Positions 35,881 to 46,374 of a stretch of 64,000 nt of DNA are shown here, piece after piece (position 1 is the first letter of the stretch; every line of letters begins with the position of its first letter). The notes below the pieces were generated by a model. It was not told the DNA's origin. It was given only the letters and a program-made list of their open reading frames with translations, and made no database searches. Origin of the DNA: Mercenaria mercenaria (Eukaryota; Mollusca; Bivalvia; Venerida; Veneridae); NCBI RefSeq assembly GCF_021730395.1, contig NC_069363.1, positions 50,463,001-50,527,000 of the forward strand, in the 5' to 3' direction. The translations under genes and the position numbers were made by a program.

Positions 35881-36504
35881 TGTCGCAGTCCAAAATTACA
35901 TCTGGCTAGTAGAAATTGTTTGCTCATATGAGTTCGAGACTCGGGTCAAGGGATAACGGGTCTGAAAATACACAAATATGCGCCTATATTTAATTTGTCA
36001 GCGACAAAAACTGTGGCCTTCGCCATCAACATTTCATTCCAAGTGCAAATACATAGAAGTAACAAAACCGATGAATGGCAAAATATAGATAAATGATTAA
36101 GCATCAAAAACAATCTTCTAAATTACCTGGAAATACACAAATATGCGCCTATATTATATTTTATTTGTCAGCGACAAAACCTGAGGCCTTCGCCATCAAT
36201 ATTTTATTCCAAGTGCGAATGCGTTGTGCAAATTAGCCGGGAAATCGAAAATTTGAAGAGAGGCCCATCCATGTGGCTAGTTATTATAGGTAGTGAATTA
36301 TGAATAAGTGATATGGGTAAAGACTGGACTATTGGATATGGTCTATATGAGATGTATTGGATTAAGTATAATGCCTAAACATGACTAGATACAACAACTA
36401 GACTACGGAAGACGATTACGGACTAATAACAATAATACGACTACGGAGGACAATACGGGACATACATAACATAAATATATGTATCTATATTTGACCCTGC
36501 GTCA
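35881..36504. mobile_element. 624-bp element inserted in a minisatellite unit
   Basis: The array unit is interrupted between TGTGACTGTTG (to 35880) and GTTGTAATTTAG (from 36505), so the insertion site is known exactly, with GTTG duplicated. The ends are short imperfect inverted repeats, TGTCGCAG and CTGCGTCA. Inside is a direct repeat of about 85 bp (35967-36050 and 36131-36220) containing AAATATGCGCCTATATT and GGCCTTCGCCATCAA. No coding capacity is seen. The family is not recognised. Confidence 0.75.
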
Positions 36505-37255
36505 GTTGTAATTTAGCTTGAAGAAAGTAAAAACTTGTATAAACTGTTTTGTGACTGCTGTAAATTAGTTTGAAGGAAGTAAAACTTGTATAAACTTTTT
36601 TTGTGATTGTTGTAAATAATTTTAAGGAAGTAAAACACTTATATAAATTGTTTTGAGACTGTTGTAGATTAGTTTTAAGGAAGTAAAAAAAAATGTCTAA
36701 ACTGTTTTGTGATTGCAGTTGTAAATTAGTTTGGAGGAAGTAAAAAATACTTGTATAAACTTTTTTGTGATCGTTGTAAATAATTTTAAGGAAGTAAAAC
36801 ACATATATAAATTGTTTTGTGACTGTTGTAAATTAGTTTTAAGGAAGTAAAAAAATGTATAAACTGTTTTGACTGTTGTAAATTAGTTTGGAGGAAGTAA
36901 AATATACTTGTATAAACTGTTTTAGGAATGTTGTAAATTAGTTTGAAGTAAATGCTTGTATAACCTTTTTGTGATTATTGTAAATTAGTTTTAAGGAAGT
37001 AAAACACATATATAAATTGTTTTGAGACTGTTGTAGATTAATTTGAAGGAAGTAAAAAAAAAAATGTATAAACTGGTTTGACTGTTGTAAATTAGTTTGA
37101 AGGAAGTAAACACTTGTATAAACTGTTTTGTGACTGTTATAATTTAGTTTGAAGGAAGTAAAACTTGTATAAACTGTTTTGTGACTGTTATAATTTAGTT
37201 TGAAGGAAGTAAAACTTGTATAAACTGTTTTGTGACTGTTATAATTTAGTTTGAA
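36505..37255 (+). repeat. Minisatellite array, right part (copy 2)
   Basis: It continues the array with about 13 more units. The last three are almost identical to each other (ATAATTTAGTTTGAAG variant), suggesting recent local expansion. Confidence 0.9.
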
Positions 37256-37479
37256 GTAGCTTCCAGTTGTTATTAGATAATGATGGATATGTGTATAAAG
37301 GTATGGAAGCCGGCATATATGTGGTATATGAACAAAACAAAACTAGGTTTGCACAACATATACTGAAGGACTTGGTGCAAGATATAATAATAAACACAGA
37401 TGATAATCGATTTTCATGACTACAAACGACAGTGCGGGTGTATACATGATTGATTTTTATTTCTATTTTTGTTGGGGTT

Positions 37480-37690
37480 TAGAGTCACACCGACACAGTG
37501 TATGTCATGTAGCATTTCCCCCTTTTGCTTGTAGAGAAGGATCCCACCTACCCCTCTGAGGCATTGTTTTAGGCATGTGCGAGCATCTGGGTAGAACCAC
37601 CGACGTTCCGTAAGCCGGCTAGATGTTTCCTCGCTTGAAGTATTCTACACCCAAGGCAAAACCATGATTACTCAAAACTTAAGCGCGCCT
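37480..37690 (-). repeat. Degraded tRNA-SINE, minus strand
   Basis: CACACCGACACAG, then GGGTAGAACCACCGACG and GTAAGCCGGCTAGATG, match the reverse complement of the intact SINE at 29829-30090. The tRNA-like head is lost. Confidence 0.65.
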
Positions 37691-37979
37691 GTTTCAGTGT
37701 ACTCCTGGAGTGGTGTCGTCTTATAAATATAATACAGAGATAATTAAATAATTTGTACTTAAATATTTAAAACCTATACTTTATCATACAAGTACTGACA
37801 GCTACAAACGACTTTGTAACGAAGTATGCATTAATTTTACGTTGTCATGTTTTTATCGGTTTATCATCAGAAATGTACTTTAATCCCTTCTTGATATCAA
37901 AGATAAAGTTTCAAGTTTTCAATAGAAAACATTTATTAATTTACTTCCTGGCACAGAGCACAGAACAACATTACGTACT

Positions 37980-38023
37980 ATGTTATGGCTTTTCGTTGTT
38001 TCGCTCCTTGGCTTTGTAAATGG
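37980..38023 (+). CDS. Possible signal-peptide first exon (partial)
   Basis: ATG at 37980 opens MLWLFVVSLLGFVN and then a split Gly codon before the donor GTAAGG, in phase 2. The stretch has the short hydrophobic core and small residues of a secretory signal peptide. The last 240 bp up to the donor are conserved in copy 1 (17040-17283), where the ATG is replaced by CTG. No downstream exon could be assigned, because the minus-strand reading frame at 38223-39167 follows. The ATG context is poor (C at -3, T at +4). It is a lead, not a gene call. Confidence 0.3.
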
Positions 38024-38222
38024 GTAAGGTGAAAATAAGACATTCTGGTATACATATCAATTAATCCATCGCTATGTAAACAGAAGAATATATCAGTCAT
38101 AATATTGTGATGATATTGTCTAAATATAGGCAGTATTAATTGACAATATGTAAGCAGAAGCGGCCTCGTAGTTACCTCTTTAGCTTGGAATTTCCATATA
38201 AACCAGCACTTAAATTCTAACA

Positions 38223-39167
38223 TTACACTTTACGCCGCAAACATCCCAGTGGGCATATTCCACCAAGTATCTGAAATAAATTCCTAACTTTGTTTCTTAC
38301 ATACATAAACATATTCTGAGCAGGCGAGCCGTCCTGGTCAATAATTCTTCTAGTTTTCTCAAAGTAGTCATCACTGAGTTTACATTTTTTCCGCCATGCA
38401 TTAGTTTCCGCTTCAGATTTTTGTAAGAAATGTTCCCAGTCTTCTTTGTCCCCTTCTAAATTCCCAGCTATTAATTCATCTCCAAGATAATACATACACT
38501 TGAAAAGGGTTGTCCTAGAGTCTGTTATACACTCGTAATACTGAAGAGTTTCTTCATAATTTTCGGGAGTTTGACATTCATCACTGTCTATATCGTTATC
38601 TACAGCATCAGGTATAATATTGACAGTTACTATTTCTCCAGCAACCTCTTTATTAAACGTCGGGACCGCAGTACGTTTTTCTAGTATGTTCCCACCTTTC
38701 ATGAATATTTTCGGTTTCTTGTTAACATTAAAATTGAAAATTGTTTTTCCGCTGCTTGGTGAATCAAATTCTTCATTTTTCAATTTGCCTGATATTTTAA
38801 CCATCTCCTTTTCAGAACTGGTCTCCTTATTCTTTTTTGAAGAATTATTGACATCCAACAAATTTGTATTTTTATATGAATTTGTGCTTGAAAATCCCAG
38901 CGGTGTATAATTTTTCCTCGCATCTTCCTCTGTTGTTTTAGCTTTGTGCACTATTTGTGAAACAGATACAGTTTTTCTGCTTTGAAGTTCACCTCCAATT
39001 GCTGAAACATTGTCTTTTTTGTGATATATCTTTACATCTGCTTGTCCTGAAGATATTTTCTCTGTCAACAGAGAGCGATTGTTGTTTCCGCAATGTTTGT
39101 ATAATCTAAAGGGATCATTTTGTGAACATTTTCGGCGCCGCCGGCAAAATTCTTCAACAGACAACAT
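38223..39167 (-). CDS. Unrecognised 314-residue protein
   Basis: An uninterrupted minus-strand frame runs from ATG (39167) to TAA (38223), long for this AT-rich region. The product begins MLSVEEFCRRRRKCSQNDP, has a charged Ser/Lys/Asn-rich middle (about residues 40-190) that looks disordered, and a more globular C-terminal part. That part contains YECITDSRTTLFKCMYYLG, DKEDWEHFLQKSEAETNAW and a final GGICPLGCLRRKV with two Cys. No membrane segment or signal peptide is visible. I do not recognise a domain. It may be a single-exon gene or a retrocopy, or CGGCGTAAAG near the stop could be a donor to a further exon. It lies just outside the right edge of the duplication and has no partner in copy 1. 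Confidence 0.65.
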   Translation of the reverse strand: MLSVEEFCRRRRKCSQNDPFRLYKHCGNNNRSLLTEKISSGQADVKIYHKKDNVSAIGGELQSRKTVSVSQIVHKAKTTEEDARKNYTPLGFSSTNSYKNTNLLDVNNSSKKNKETSSEKEMVKISGKLKNEEFDSPSSGKTIFNFNVNKKPKIFMKGGNILEKRTAVPTFNKEVAGEIVTVNIIPDAVDNDIDSDECQTPENYEETLQYYECITDSRTTLFKCMYYLGDELIAGNLEGDKEDWEHFLQKSEAETNAWRKKCKLSDDYFEKTRRIIDQDGSPAQNMFMYVRNKVRNLFQILGGICPLGCLRRKV

Positions 39168-39199
39168 ACGTAATAACTGTCCGAACTATTAACGTCGTC

Positions 39200-39245
39200 G
39201 TTAAGGACGTTGGTTACCAATGACGTCAAGACGTCACGATCGTCT
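39200..39245 (-). promoter_or_regulatory. CRE-like cluster upstream of the 314-residue reading frame
   Basis: A full palindromic CRE, TGACGTCA, lies at 39221-39228 with a second GACGTCAC at 39230-39237, about 55-70 bp before the ATG at 39167. Several further ACGTC motifs surround it. CREB/ATF factors bind TGACGTCA in animal promoters. The position fits a promoter of the minus-strand frame, but the same motif also occurs inside repeats of this window. Confidence 0.4.
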
Positions 39246-42200
39246 AGACGCTTAGACGACGATAAGGGATGCTATGTTTATTAAACTCTAAACAATGCTG
39301 AATCCAGTTAAATATGTTATTTAATAAAATCACGTATTTTCAAGCTGCTTTAGTTTCGTACAAATGAATATTTAACCATTGGAATAGTAAAAAGTTAATT
39401 ATAATAACAAAGATATTGTGTTTCTATACCATTATTTGCCTTTAGTCAAACCTTTAGTAAAGGTCACTGGTGAATATACAGCCTGATTCTAAAGACCGCT
39501 ATTTTATTCCCGATTTAATAATTTACAGTTTACAATTAAAATTATACTAACGTGCCCAGTTTTGAAGACCTTGAATAGTTAAAATTTTCCGACATATGTA
39601 AGTTACAAAACAGAATACGTTTCTGGAAATGCGCCGTAAAACTGTCGATCTTCTATGCGTAACCGTATTGTGATGCAGAAATACCAAACAAATTATTTGA
39701 TGAAAAGTTCTTATTGAATGCCTTGTTGCGGGGAGCAAAATCATTAAATCATTTTTGATGCGAAAAAAAAATTATAGATCTACTTAACGCACACATTTAA
39801 CATAAAGCCCCTTCGGGTTTTATTCATGCGTTATTCATCAGGGTAACCTGAACTCGAGGTGAACCAGTGCGCTATACTGTAATGAAACAGAAACAAAATT
39901 AAATTAGTATTTCTTTGATAACAAGAACTGCAGTAGGTAAGATTAATTCGTTACAAAATGTGCAGTTTACCTAGTATGTATGAAATATACACTGCTAGAA
40001 ACTTTCATATGGGGACTCCAGCTTCGCTCTGAAATTTACTGGCAGTGTGTATTAAATATATGCCAAACTACATACAGTGAAACTAATAATATTTGTAGTT
40101 TACCTAATAATGGAATATATACCCCCAGTGAATTCTATACAGGACGAGACCGATTAAATATACCCAACAAACAGCAAAATGAAATCACAAACTAAGTAGT
40201 CGGTAAGTATGGTAAGACAAAAATTCGTTTTGCTGCAAAGGATATACTATATTAGGTAATGTACACACGCCAAATGTTTGCCTGTTTAGAATTATAAATG
40301 TTTTTTATCTGTACGCAAAATATCATCAAAATTGTGATTATCCACATAATCTCATTCTGAAAACTTCGTTTAGGTGCATACTTTTCAAATAGATAAATAA
40401 TAATTAAAAAAAAAACAAGGACGTGACGCTATCCTTTTTACTGACCCAATTTATTGCTTTTTTGAAATCGTGGTTTTGTCAAACTCTACGTTGTATAAAA
40501 AAAATGGTCCGAACATTTACACTGTATGACAATTTGAAAATATTTTGTACAAAGTATATTGTCAGAGATTATTAACTAAAAGGAACCATACTGGGAACGC
40601 CGACGACGACGAACAGTATAAAACATACCCGTTGAAATATGTTGAAAATGGGGACCAATTATTAGTATAAAATAAAAAAAAATACAGTTAGTATTATTAT
40701 CAAATAAGGCGACCAGAAAGCTATCTCTTTGAAAGACATACATATTTTTAATTTCTTTTTACTGGAGCATATATAGTGCACCTTTCAACTTTTCGTCAAA
40801 ATTTATTAATTATCTTTTGAGGCTCTTTTATGCACTTCAGTGCACGATTAGCGAACACTTCCTAATTCTTATAATGTATATATACTTAATTGCAAGTGGA
40901 ATATAAAAACGTGATGTTTGATATATCAAATGGTGTAGTATTTGTATAAAGTCTCTTGTAACTCTTATAAGAGTGGCCATTTACATTTTTTTATGTGCAG
41001 TATTTTATATGTTTATGTAAATTGACCCACGTAAATGGATGAGACTCAAATAAAATAAAAAATAAATAAACATACAATAACAAGATAAATTAAAATAGTA
41101 ATTTATCACAGTCCAATATTTGTTTAGCATTAAAAGTAAACAACATAATTACTAATCACCTTTCGAAGAAAAGATTATCAAGGTCAGAGATATCAATAGT
41201 TATAATCTGAAATGAATATGCACTTGCACTCATTTCTAGTTGATTAATGCAAAGTCTGTGCGCGTTATGTCCTTATTTTTCAATTTGACGAGAAAACATT
41301 TGCGTATGCCATGCAATAGAAAATTTAACGCATGTAGTCATATATCAGCTCTTGTTAATTTATATTTTGAAAATTTGTATTGCGCTAACAGCTCCCGTTT
41401 GAAATACTAGTACTTGAATGAGAAGCATGGCCGCTGGCTTCGTAGTCTGGCGTCTTCTTACTAGACCACAGATCCGCTCCTTAAAACGTCTCTCAATCAA
41501 TTTAAGATTTCAAAACTATTTTCGTGCTACCCTAAATATTTCAAATAAAAATAAATTTTCAAGTGTGAAAAGTAAGAAAAAGGGTCCTTTAGGTCCAAAA
41601 TCAGCCCTTCTTTATTTCTACGTGATCGGGATGCTGATCAACAGTGTATTCTAAGAATTTTTTCTTTAATAATTCTTTAAAGGCTCATATTGCCTTTAGT
41701 TAAAATGTGGCTGCCACATTTTCCGTTATGAACATAAAATACATTAATTTCTTGTTAAATCCAATTTCTGATAATTACTTTCTACAACATTTGTCAAAGG
41801 TTTGAATATTGCTGAATATATTACTGAATGTTTTCTTGAATCTATTGATTTTATTACCTCCCTTTATGGCTCTAACTGTAACAGTTCATGTGCTATATTA
41901 AAAGTAGTGTTTTTCTAACCATGTAAGTACGCATAATATCTATTTGGAAAGCTGTTTCATCTGTTTTTAAGATAAAAATTCAAAGCATTATGGACCTTTA
42001 ATTAAGAGGTAAAAATATTATCTAGAGATGAAATATGCACAGAGACAAGTCTTCAAGAGGTGTAGAGGATGATTTTAACGCTGCTGTCCAAAAAAAAAAA
42101 AAAAAAGCAGGAAAAAACTTTTAATATGTTAATATTGATGCAACTGCATGCATGACTATCAAACCGAAGGTGTCTAAGTTTATCAAGCTCTCGAAAACCC

Positions 42201-42266
42201 CAGATTTATCAGTTTATCTCTAGAGCGCGCACATTTTTGTTCACATTTTGTCATACGTGTTCAAGG
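39246..42266. other. Intergenic, no gene seen
   Basis: AT-rich DNA between the minus-strand frame and paralog 3. A small hairpin AAAGCCCCTTCGGGTTTT lies at about 39803-39820, next to CGCACACATTTAACAT, a phrase also present near 24499. The 71-codon frame at 39980-40195 has no recognisable domain. The last few hundred bases should hold the promoter of paralog 3. Confidence 0.5.
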
Positions 42267-42306
42267 ATGGAGAAAGCCAACAACAATGAAGCTCATGAAA
42301 ATGATG
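42267..42306 (+). CDS. Paralog 3, exon 1 (start exon)
   Basis: The exon reads MEKANNNEAHEND plus the first base of a Gly codon, then the donor GTACGA. The context TCAAGGATGG has A at -3 and G at +4. An upstream in-frame leader without a methionine start is not needed. Length (40 nt) and phase (1) equal those of paralog 2. With the other two exons the sum is 1536 nt, a clean 511-codon frame plus stop. No signal peptide. Confidence 0.75.
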
Positions 42307-42639
42307 GTACGATTTTTTTTTTCATTATAGTTTATGTAGTTTGTGATAAAATGTATGAATATGGAAGACATTCATGTACACGAGGTGCTGAATCGAGATG
42401 GGAGTACAATTCTATTGTCTTTCCTTTTCCTGGAACGAGAGGAAACACATGGAGAGAACTTGGGCCAGATTTAGTTTTGGAGTCATATGATGTGAGTTGA
42501 AACGAGTTATATAACCTTTTTGGTGTTAGGGCGATAAGCGAGTTATTATGTAGCGTTGCTTTGTGGAAAAAAGATAAATTATAAAGGTTTTATTGCAGCG
42601 CCGTGCCAGACGCAATGTAGAAAATGTTTATCATCATCA

Positions 42640-42720
42640 ATGATGAAAATAATCATAATGATGATAATAATAATAAATTTAATAAGGATAAATAATAATA
42701 ATGATGATTGTAATAATGGT
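42640..42720. repeat. (AATAATGATG)-like microsatellite
   Basis: Imperfect ATG/AAT trinucleotide runs in intron 1 of paralog 3. Confidence 0.7.
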
Positions 42721-43354
42721 AAGTAATATAAGACTAAATTTGTATAACTAATCCGATATGTTAAAAGAATACTTGTTTAATTCTGTATTAAATAGTTTTT
42801 TTAATCACTTGCAAAGACGATGTTGCATTCTATAAACAAAAAAGGTCCTACAACAACATTTATAGATTAAATAGCCGTACACGTGATTTTGTAACCATGT
42901 ACGACTTTATCCTATTCGTGATAAAGCTTGTGCTACTGTGTTCGTTTTGTGTTAAAAGTATTTGATAAAAAAAAAGTGTACGTGTAAAATAGAAAGTAAA
43001 TGATTAAGCCATCCTCTTATACAAATATAAAGAAAGCGTCAAGACGGCAATAATAATGAAACGATGAAATAAGATCCAAAATCCAGCATCATTTTAACAG
43101 ACTGACCTTTTATTTAGCGATACGTACCGTTTGCTTATTCAGTTATAGAACTAAGGTTTGATATGCGTTTTTAAATTCAATTAATTTTCCAAGAAAGTGG
43201 CTCTTAGTGCCCTCCATGTTTAGAGAGTTGATTAATGACTTGGTACAATAGTGTCATTAAGTATGTTTTTGAAAACTCAATTATGTAATAATTTTTATTT
43301 CCTTCTCCTAGTTTTTTATTATTCATTTTTTAAAAATCTTATTAAGGGTTAACG

Positions 43355-43765
43355 TCAAACCTATACACAAGTCGGCTTCCTTTGTGGGGAGAATACCCAA
43401 GGTGCCCCTTCCAGCATGAAAAAATCTATACTCTAAACGAGGCACGGAACCCACAGCAGTGAGGGACAAAGTAATTTGAGCCGCGCCATAAGAAAACCAA
43501 CATAGTGGCTTTGCGACCAGCATGGGTCCAGACCAGCCTGCGCATCCGTGCAGTCTGGTCAGGATCTATGCTGTTCGCTTTCAAAGCCTATTGCTATTAG
43601 AGAAACTGTTAGCGAACAGCATGGATCCTGACCAGACTGCGCGGATGCGCAGGCTGGTCTGGATCCATGCTGGTCGCAAAGCCATTATGTTGGTTTTCCC
43701 ATGGCACGGCTCATTTGAAGTCAGTGACTTTAACCACTCGGCCATGAAGGACCCGATGAATTATC
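43355..43765 (-). repeat. tRNA-SINE split by a MITE
   Basis: On the minus strand the head GGCCGAGTGGTTAAAGTC lies at the right edge. It is interrupted by the 235-bp palindrome at 43478-43712 and continues as CTTTGTCCCTCACTG and GGAAGGGGCACCTTGGG. Removing the palindrome and one ATTT restores the SINE consensus order. Confidence 0.75.
43478..43712. mobile_element. Palindromic MITE, 235 bp
   Basis: Almost the whole element is one inverted repeat: GAGCCGCGCCATAAG and GGCTTTGCGACCAGCATGG on the left answer CCATGCTGGTCGCAAAGCC and ATGGCACGGCTC on the right. The inner arms contain CAGACCAGCCTGCGCATCCG. ATTT flanks both sides (43474-43477 and 43713-43716), a likely 4-bp target duplication. It has no coding capacity. 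This palindrome style is abundant in venerid clams as far as I recall. Confidence 0.88.
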
Positions 43766-44350
43766 AGAAGATTTTTTAAGTGACTTAAATGTTCTGTTTC
43801 ATCATGTAAACTGGATTAAGTAGACCTCCTCCTGCTTATCTATTAGGTAGAGAGGTAGTGTAATGTGAAGTGTCGATTACTTTGTATATTATCAAGAATT
43901 CGTGTAATATTATCTTTTGAGTACAGTTGGTTGAGAATTTAAGTATGTAACAGTCTGACCTAGCTACTTATGACAATTCAGATCAAACATTCATTTATCT
44001 GCAGTCTTTTTCAACCGCTAAAGCTATAGAAACTTTGTAAATGTGGCTTTAAACAAAAAAAAAGTAAACAGTCAGTGAGGCAGACCTGAAACGAGGGCCC
44101 AGATCGGTCAAATGCATGTTCATTTGCACAATGATACTATATGTCACAATACTAATACTGTGTCAGTCCATGTCCACATGAAGGCGGCAAAAGAGAGAAA
44201 TTGTTTCTGCGGAAGCGTTATATTGCCAAGATAATTACGTTATGACCTTTTGAAGAATATTAGCGTCTATTGTAAGTGATGAAAATGTGTAAAGGGATAT
44301 TTATTTGAAAGTATCTAAAACAGATTGCAAACCATTTTTTCCTTTGATAG

Positions 44351-44974
44351 GCTATGTTGCAGAGCCTCCAGAGCAGAAGATTTCGTCTCGTGAAAGCTCA
44401 TCTTCATCGCAAAATAGTTTCAATGAAGACGATCAATATTCCGATAACCAGGAGTCTCTTCCCACAGAAAACACGGGACAACAGCCACCGTATCAATATG
44501 CCGGTAACCAGGAGTCTCTTCCCATAGAAAACACGGGACAACGACAACCAAATCCAGATGCCGGTAACCAGCCTGGGGACAACATAGGACAACAGCCACC
44601 AAATCAACATTATGGTAGTCAGGTGTCTATTCCTATGCAGTTCATGGGGCAACAACCACCAAATCAACAATACGGTAGTCAGCAGTCTATTCCTATGCAG
44701 AACATGGGGCAACAACCACCAAATCAACATTACGGTAGTCAGCAGTCTATTCCTATGCAGTACATGGCACAGCAACCACCAAATCAGGGTCAAGTCCAGT
44801 ATGTGATGGCACCTGGCCAATATAGCTATCCAGCAAATATGCCTGCTCAGTATGTTCATCCAGGATTCGGTCCGGTAAGTTACGGGCCGGTCCAGAACGG
44901 CCAGCCTGGTGTACTGCTACCGGCTAACCAGTACATAGCCAGAGATACAACCACGCCAATGCCACTTGATAAGG
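44351..44974 (+). CDS. Paralog 3, exon 2: repeat-bearing Gln/Pro-rich N-terminal region
   Basis: This exon lies between the acceptor TTTCCTTTGATAG and the donor GTATGT, phase 1 at both ends. It encodes residues 14-221. A Ser-rich start (residues 25-37) leads into six tandem units of 20 residues (45-161; the third has 17), with the consensus GSQQSIPMQNMGQQPPNQHY. Paralogs 1 and 2 have a single recognisable unit, so the array expanded in paralog 3 or contracted in the others. The tail contains VMAPGQYSYP and ends RDTTTPMP, conserved in all three paralogs. The composition predicts a disordered, prion-like or adhesive region. An antisense frame of 151 codons is a shadow of the repeats. Confidence 0.87.
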
Positions 44975-45764
44975 GTATGTTTATACTACATCATTAGTTT
45001 ATTGCCGTCTCGATAAAGATGTAACTTAGATCGCAATTTAGGTCATTACTGTATGGGTTGAAAGTAGTACGGTATTTCGTTTCATGTGCTTAAAGAATTT
45101 AAAAGAATATTGATATCTTTATCAAATCCGAGAACTACTCTTTGAAGGGTACGGTCTCAGGCACCAAAAATTATTGATCGCGATCATATTGAATAGGTAA
45201 AGTATATGCGCGCTGGGGAAAATATTTCATGATGGACCTGTGAATTCTTTACTTATGGGTGAAACAGGTCTCATAAGCGTAAATACGACTAGCTTCTACT
45301 GATTATAAAACATACCGTACGATTTGTTGTGAATTAACTGTTGTTGTACTTTTAGTAGTTCAACCGCCACCCTTGTTTAAGAGCAACATTTCAAAAACAC
45401 GTTTTTTTTTTCATACTCGAGTAATAAGTAAGTAGACTCGCCCAGTTTAATCAATCTAAACGCATAATCTAACTCTATACATAGAGCGCCTACTTCACCC
45501 GATTTACATTCGGAACATTTTCACGCGTTTCGGGCTTTATCGTATGTTTAACGTGGGATTTTTGAACCGTCCAAAGATGTTGGAAATGTTTGTCTCATTG
45601 TTTATTTTTTTTTAATAAAACTGTTACTGCTTTCATTGTCTACCACTTTTTTCCACCCTTGCCTGAAAAAACAGTATTGAGTTTGTACACTGTTCAGACA
45701 ATTGTGCTCTGTTGAAATTTAACCAAACACAAGTTTACCTGCATAAACAGAAAGCATGATATGT

Positions 45765-46140
45765 CACCATGCGCGGCTCCAGAGGGGGGGGGGACCGGGG
45801 ATCCGGACCCCCTCTCGAAAATCTTTAAAAAAGGAAAGAAGACAAGAAGGAAAGAAAATGTTTTTCGAAAAAGGCAACATTAGGACTGCATGTAAAGTAT
45901 ATGCGGCTGCTGCTACATACGACCCCGACATAATTCATATTATTTATCTAAAAGAAACTAAGAATTTTACCTTCAAGAAAGCTTGATTTTATCATTTTCC
46001 CAAATTTAACAGGTTAGTCCATAAAACTATCCCAGAATGCAAAAAAATGAAGTGCTAAATTTCAAAATTTCCAGGGCGGGGGCGGGGGGCAGGGGATCGG
46101 ACCCCCTCTGAGAAAATTGGCTGTGTCCGTGCATGGTCAC
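45765..46140. repeat. G-rich dispersed repeat in intron 2 of paralog 3
   Basis: It starts GCGCGGCTCCAGAGG with a G-run and GGACCCCCTC, and ends with a second G-run, GGATCGGACCCCCTCTGAG and TGTCCGTGCATGG. Ends of this kind are common in molluscan interspersed repeats. No coding potential seen. Confidence 0.45.
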
Positions 46141-46374
46141 TATACCTGTCCAGTACTGGACATTATGGTAAACGCTTCTTTCCTGCACAAATGACAATTT
46201 CGCAACTTCTGTCCGGTTTGTACAAATTTCTGGCCGCGATAAACCATTTGACTTGTAACATTACTGTAACATTACCTTATAAAATATCTTCTTAATTATT
46301 TCCCGTTATTGAAAAAAAATATTCGAAGCATGACTCTAAAATTTCTGAAGGAATTAATTCATACTGTACACAAA

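Larger units (their letters stand above)
24360..38033 (+). repeat. Segmental duplication, copy 2 (carries paralog 2)
   Basis: This is the partner of copy 1, with the anchors listed there. The left limit is where copy 1 leaves the window, so the duplication probably also includes exon 1 of paralog 2. The right limit is just after GTAAGGTGA at 38033. Private insertions in this copy are the elements at 25676-29669, 29829-30090, 33279-34006 and 35881-36504. Confidence 0.85.

Noticed and set aside
35681-36802. Minus-strand frames with periodic FYFLQTNLQQSQNSLY-like sequence (also 14043-14309)
   Set aside because: They are translations of the minisatellite array, whose unit happens to lack stops in one frame. 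Unit length drift breaks the frame repeatedly.
44404-44859. 151-codon antisense frame with Leu/Trp/His repeats opposite paralog 3 exon 2
   Set aside because: It is a shadow of the 60-bp repeat. The sense strand has splice signals and conservation with the paralogs.
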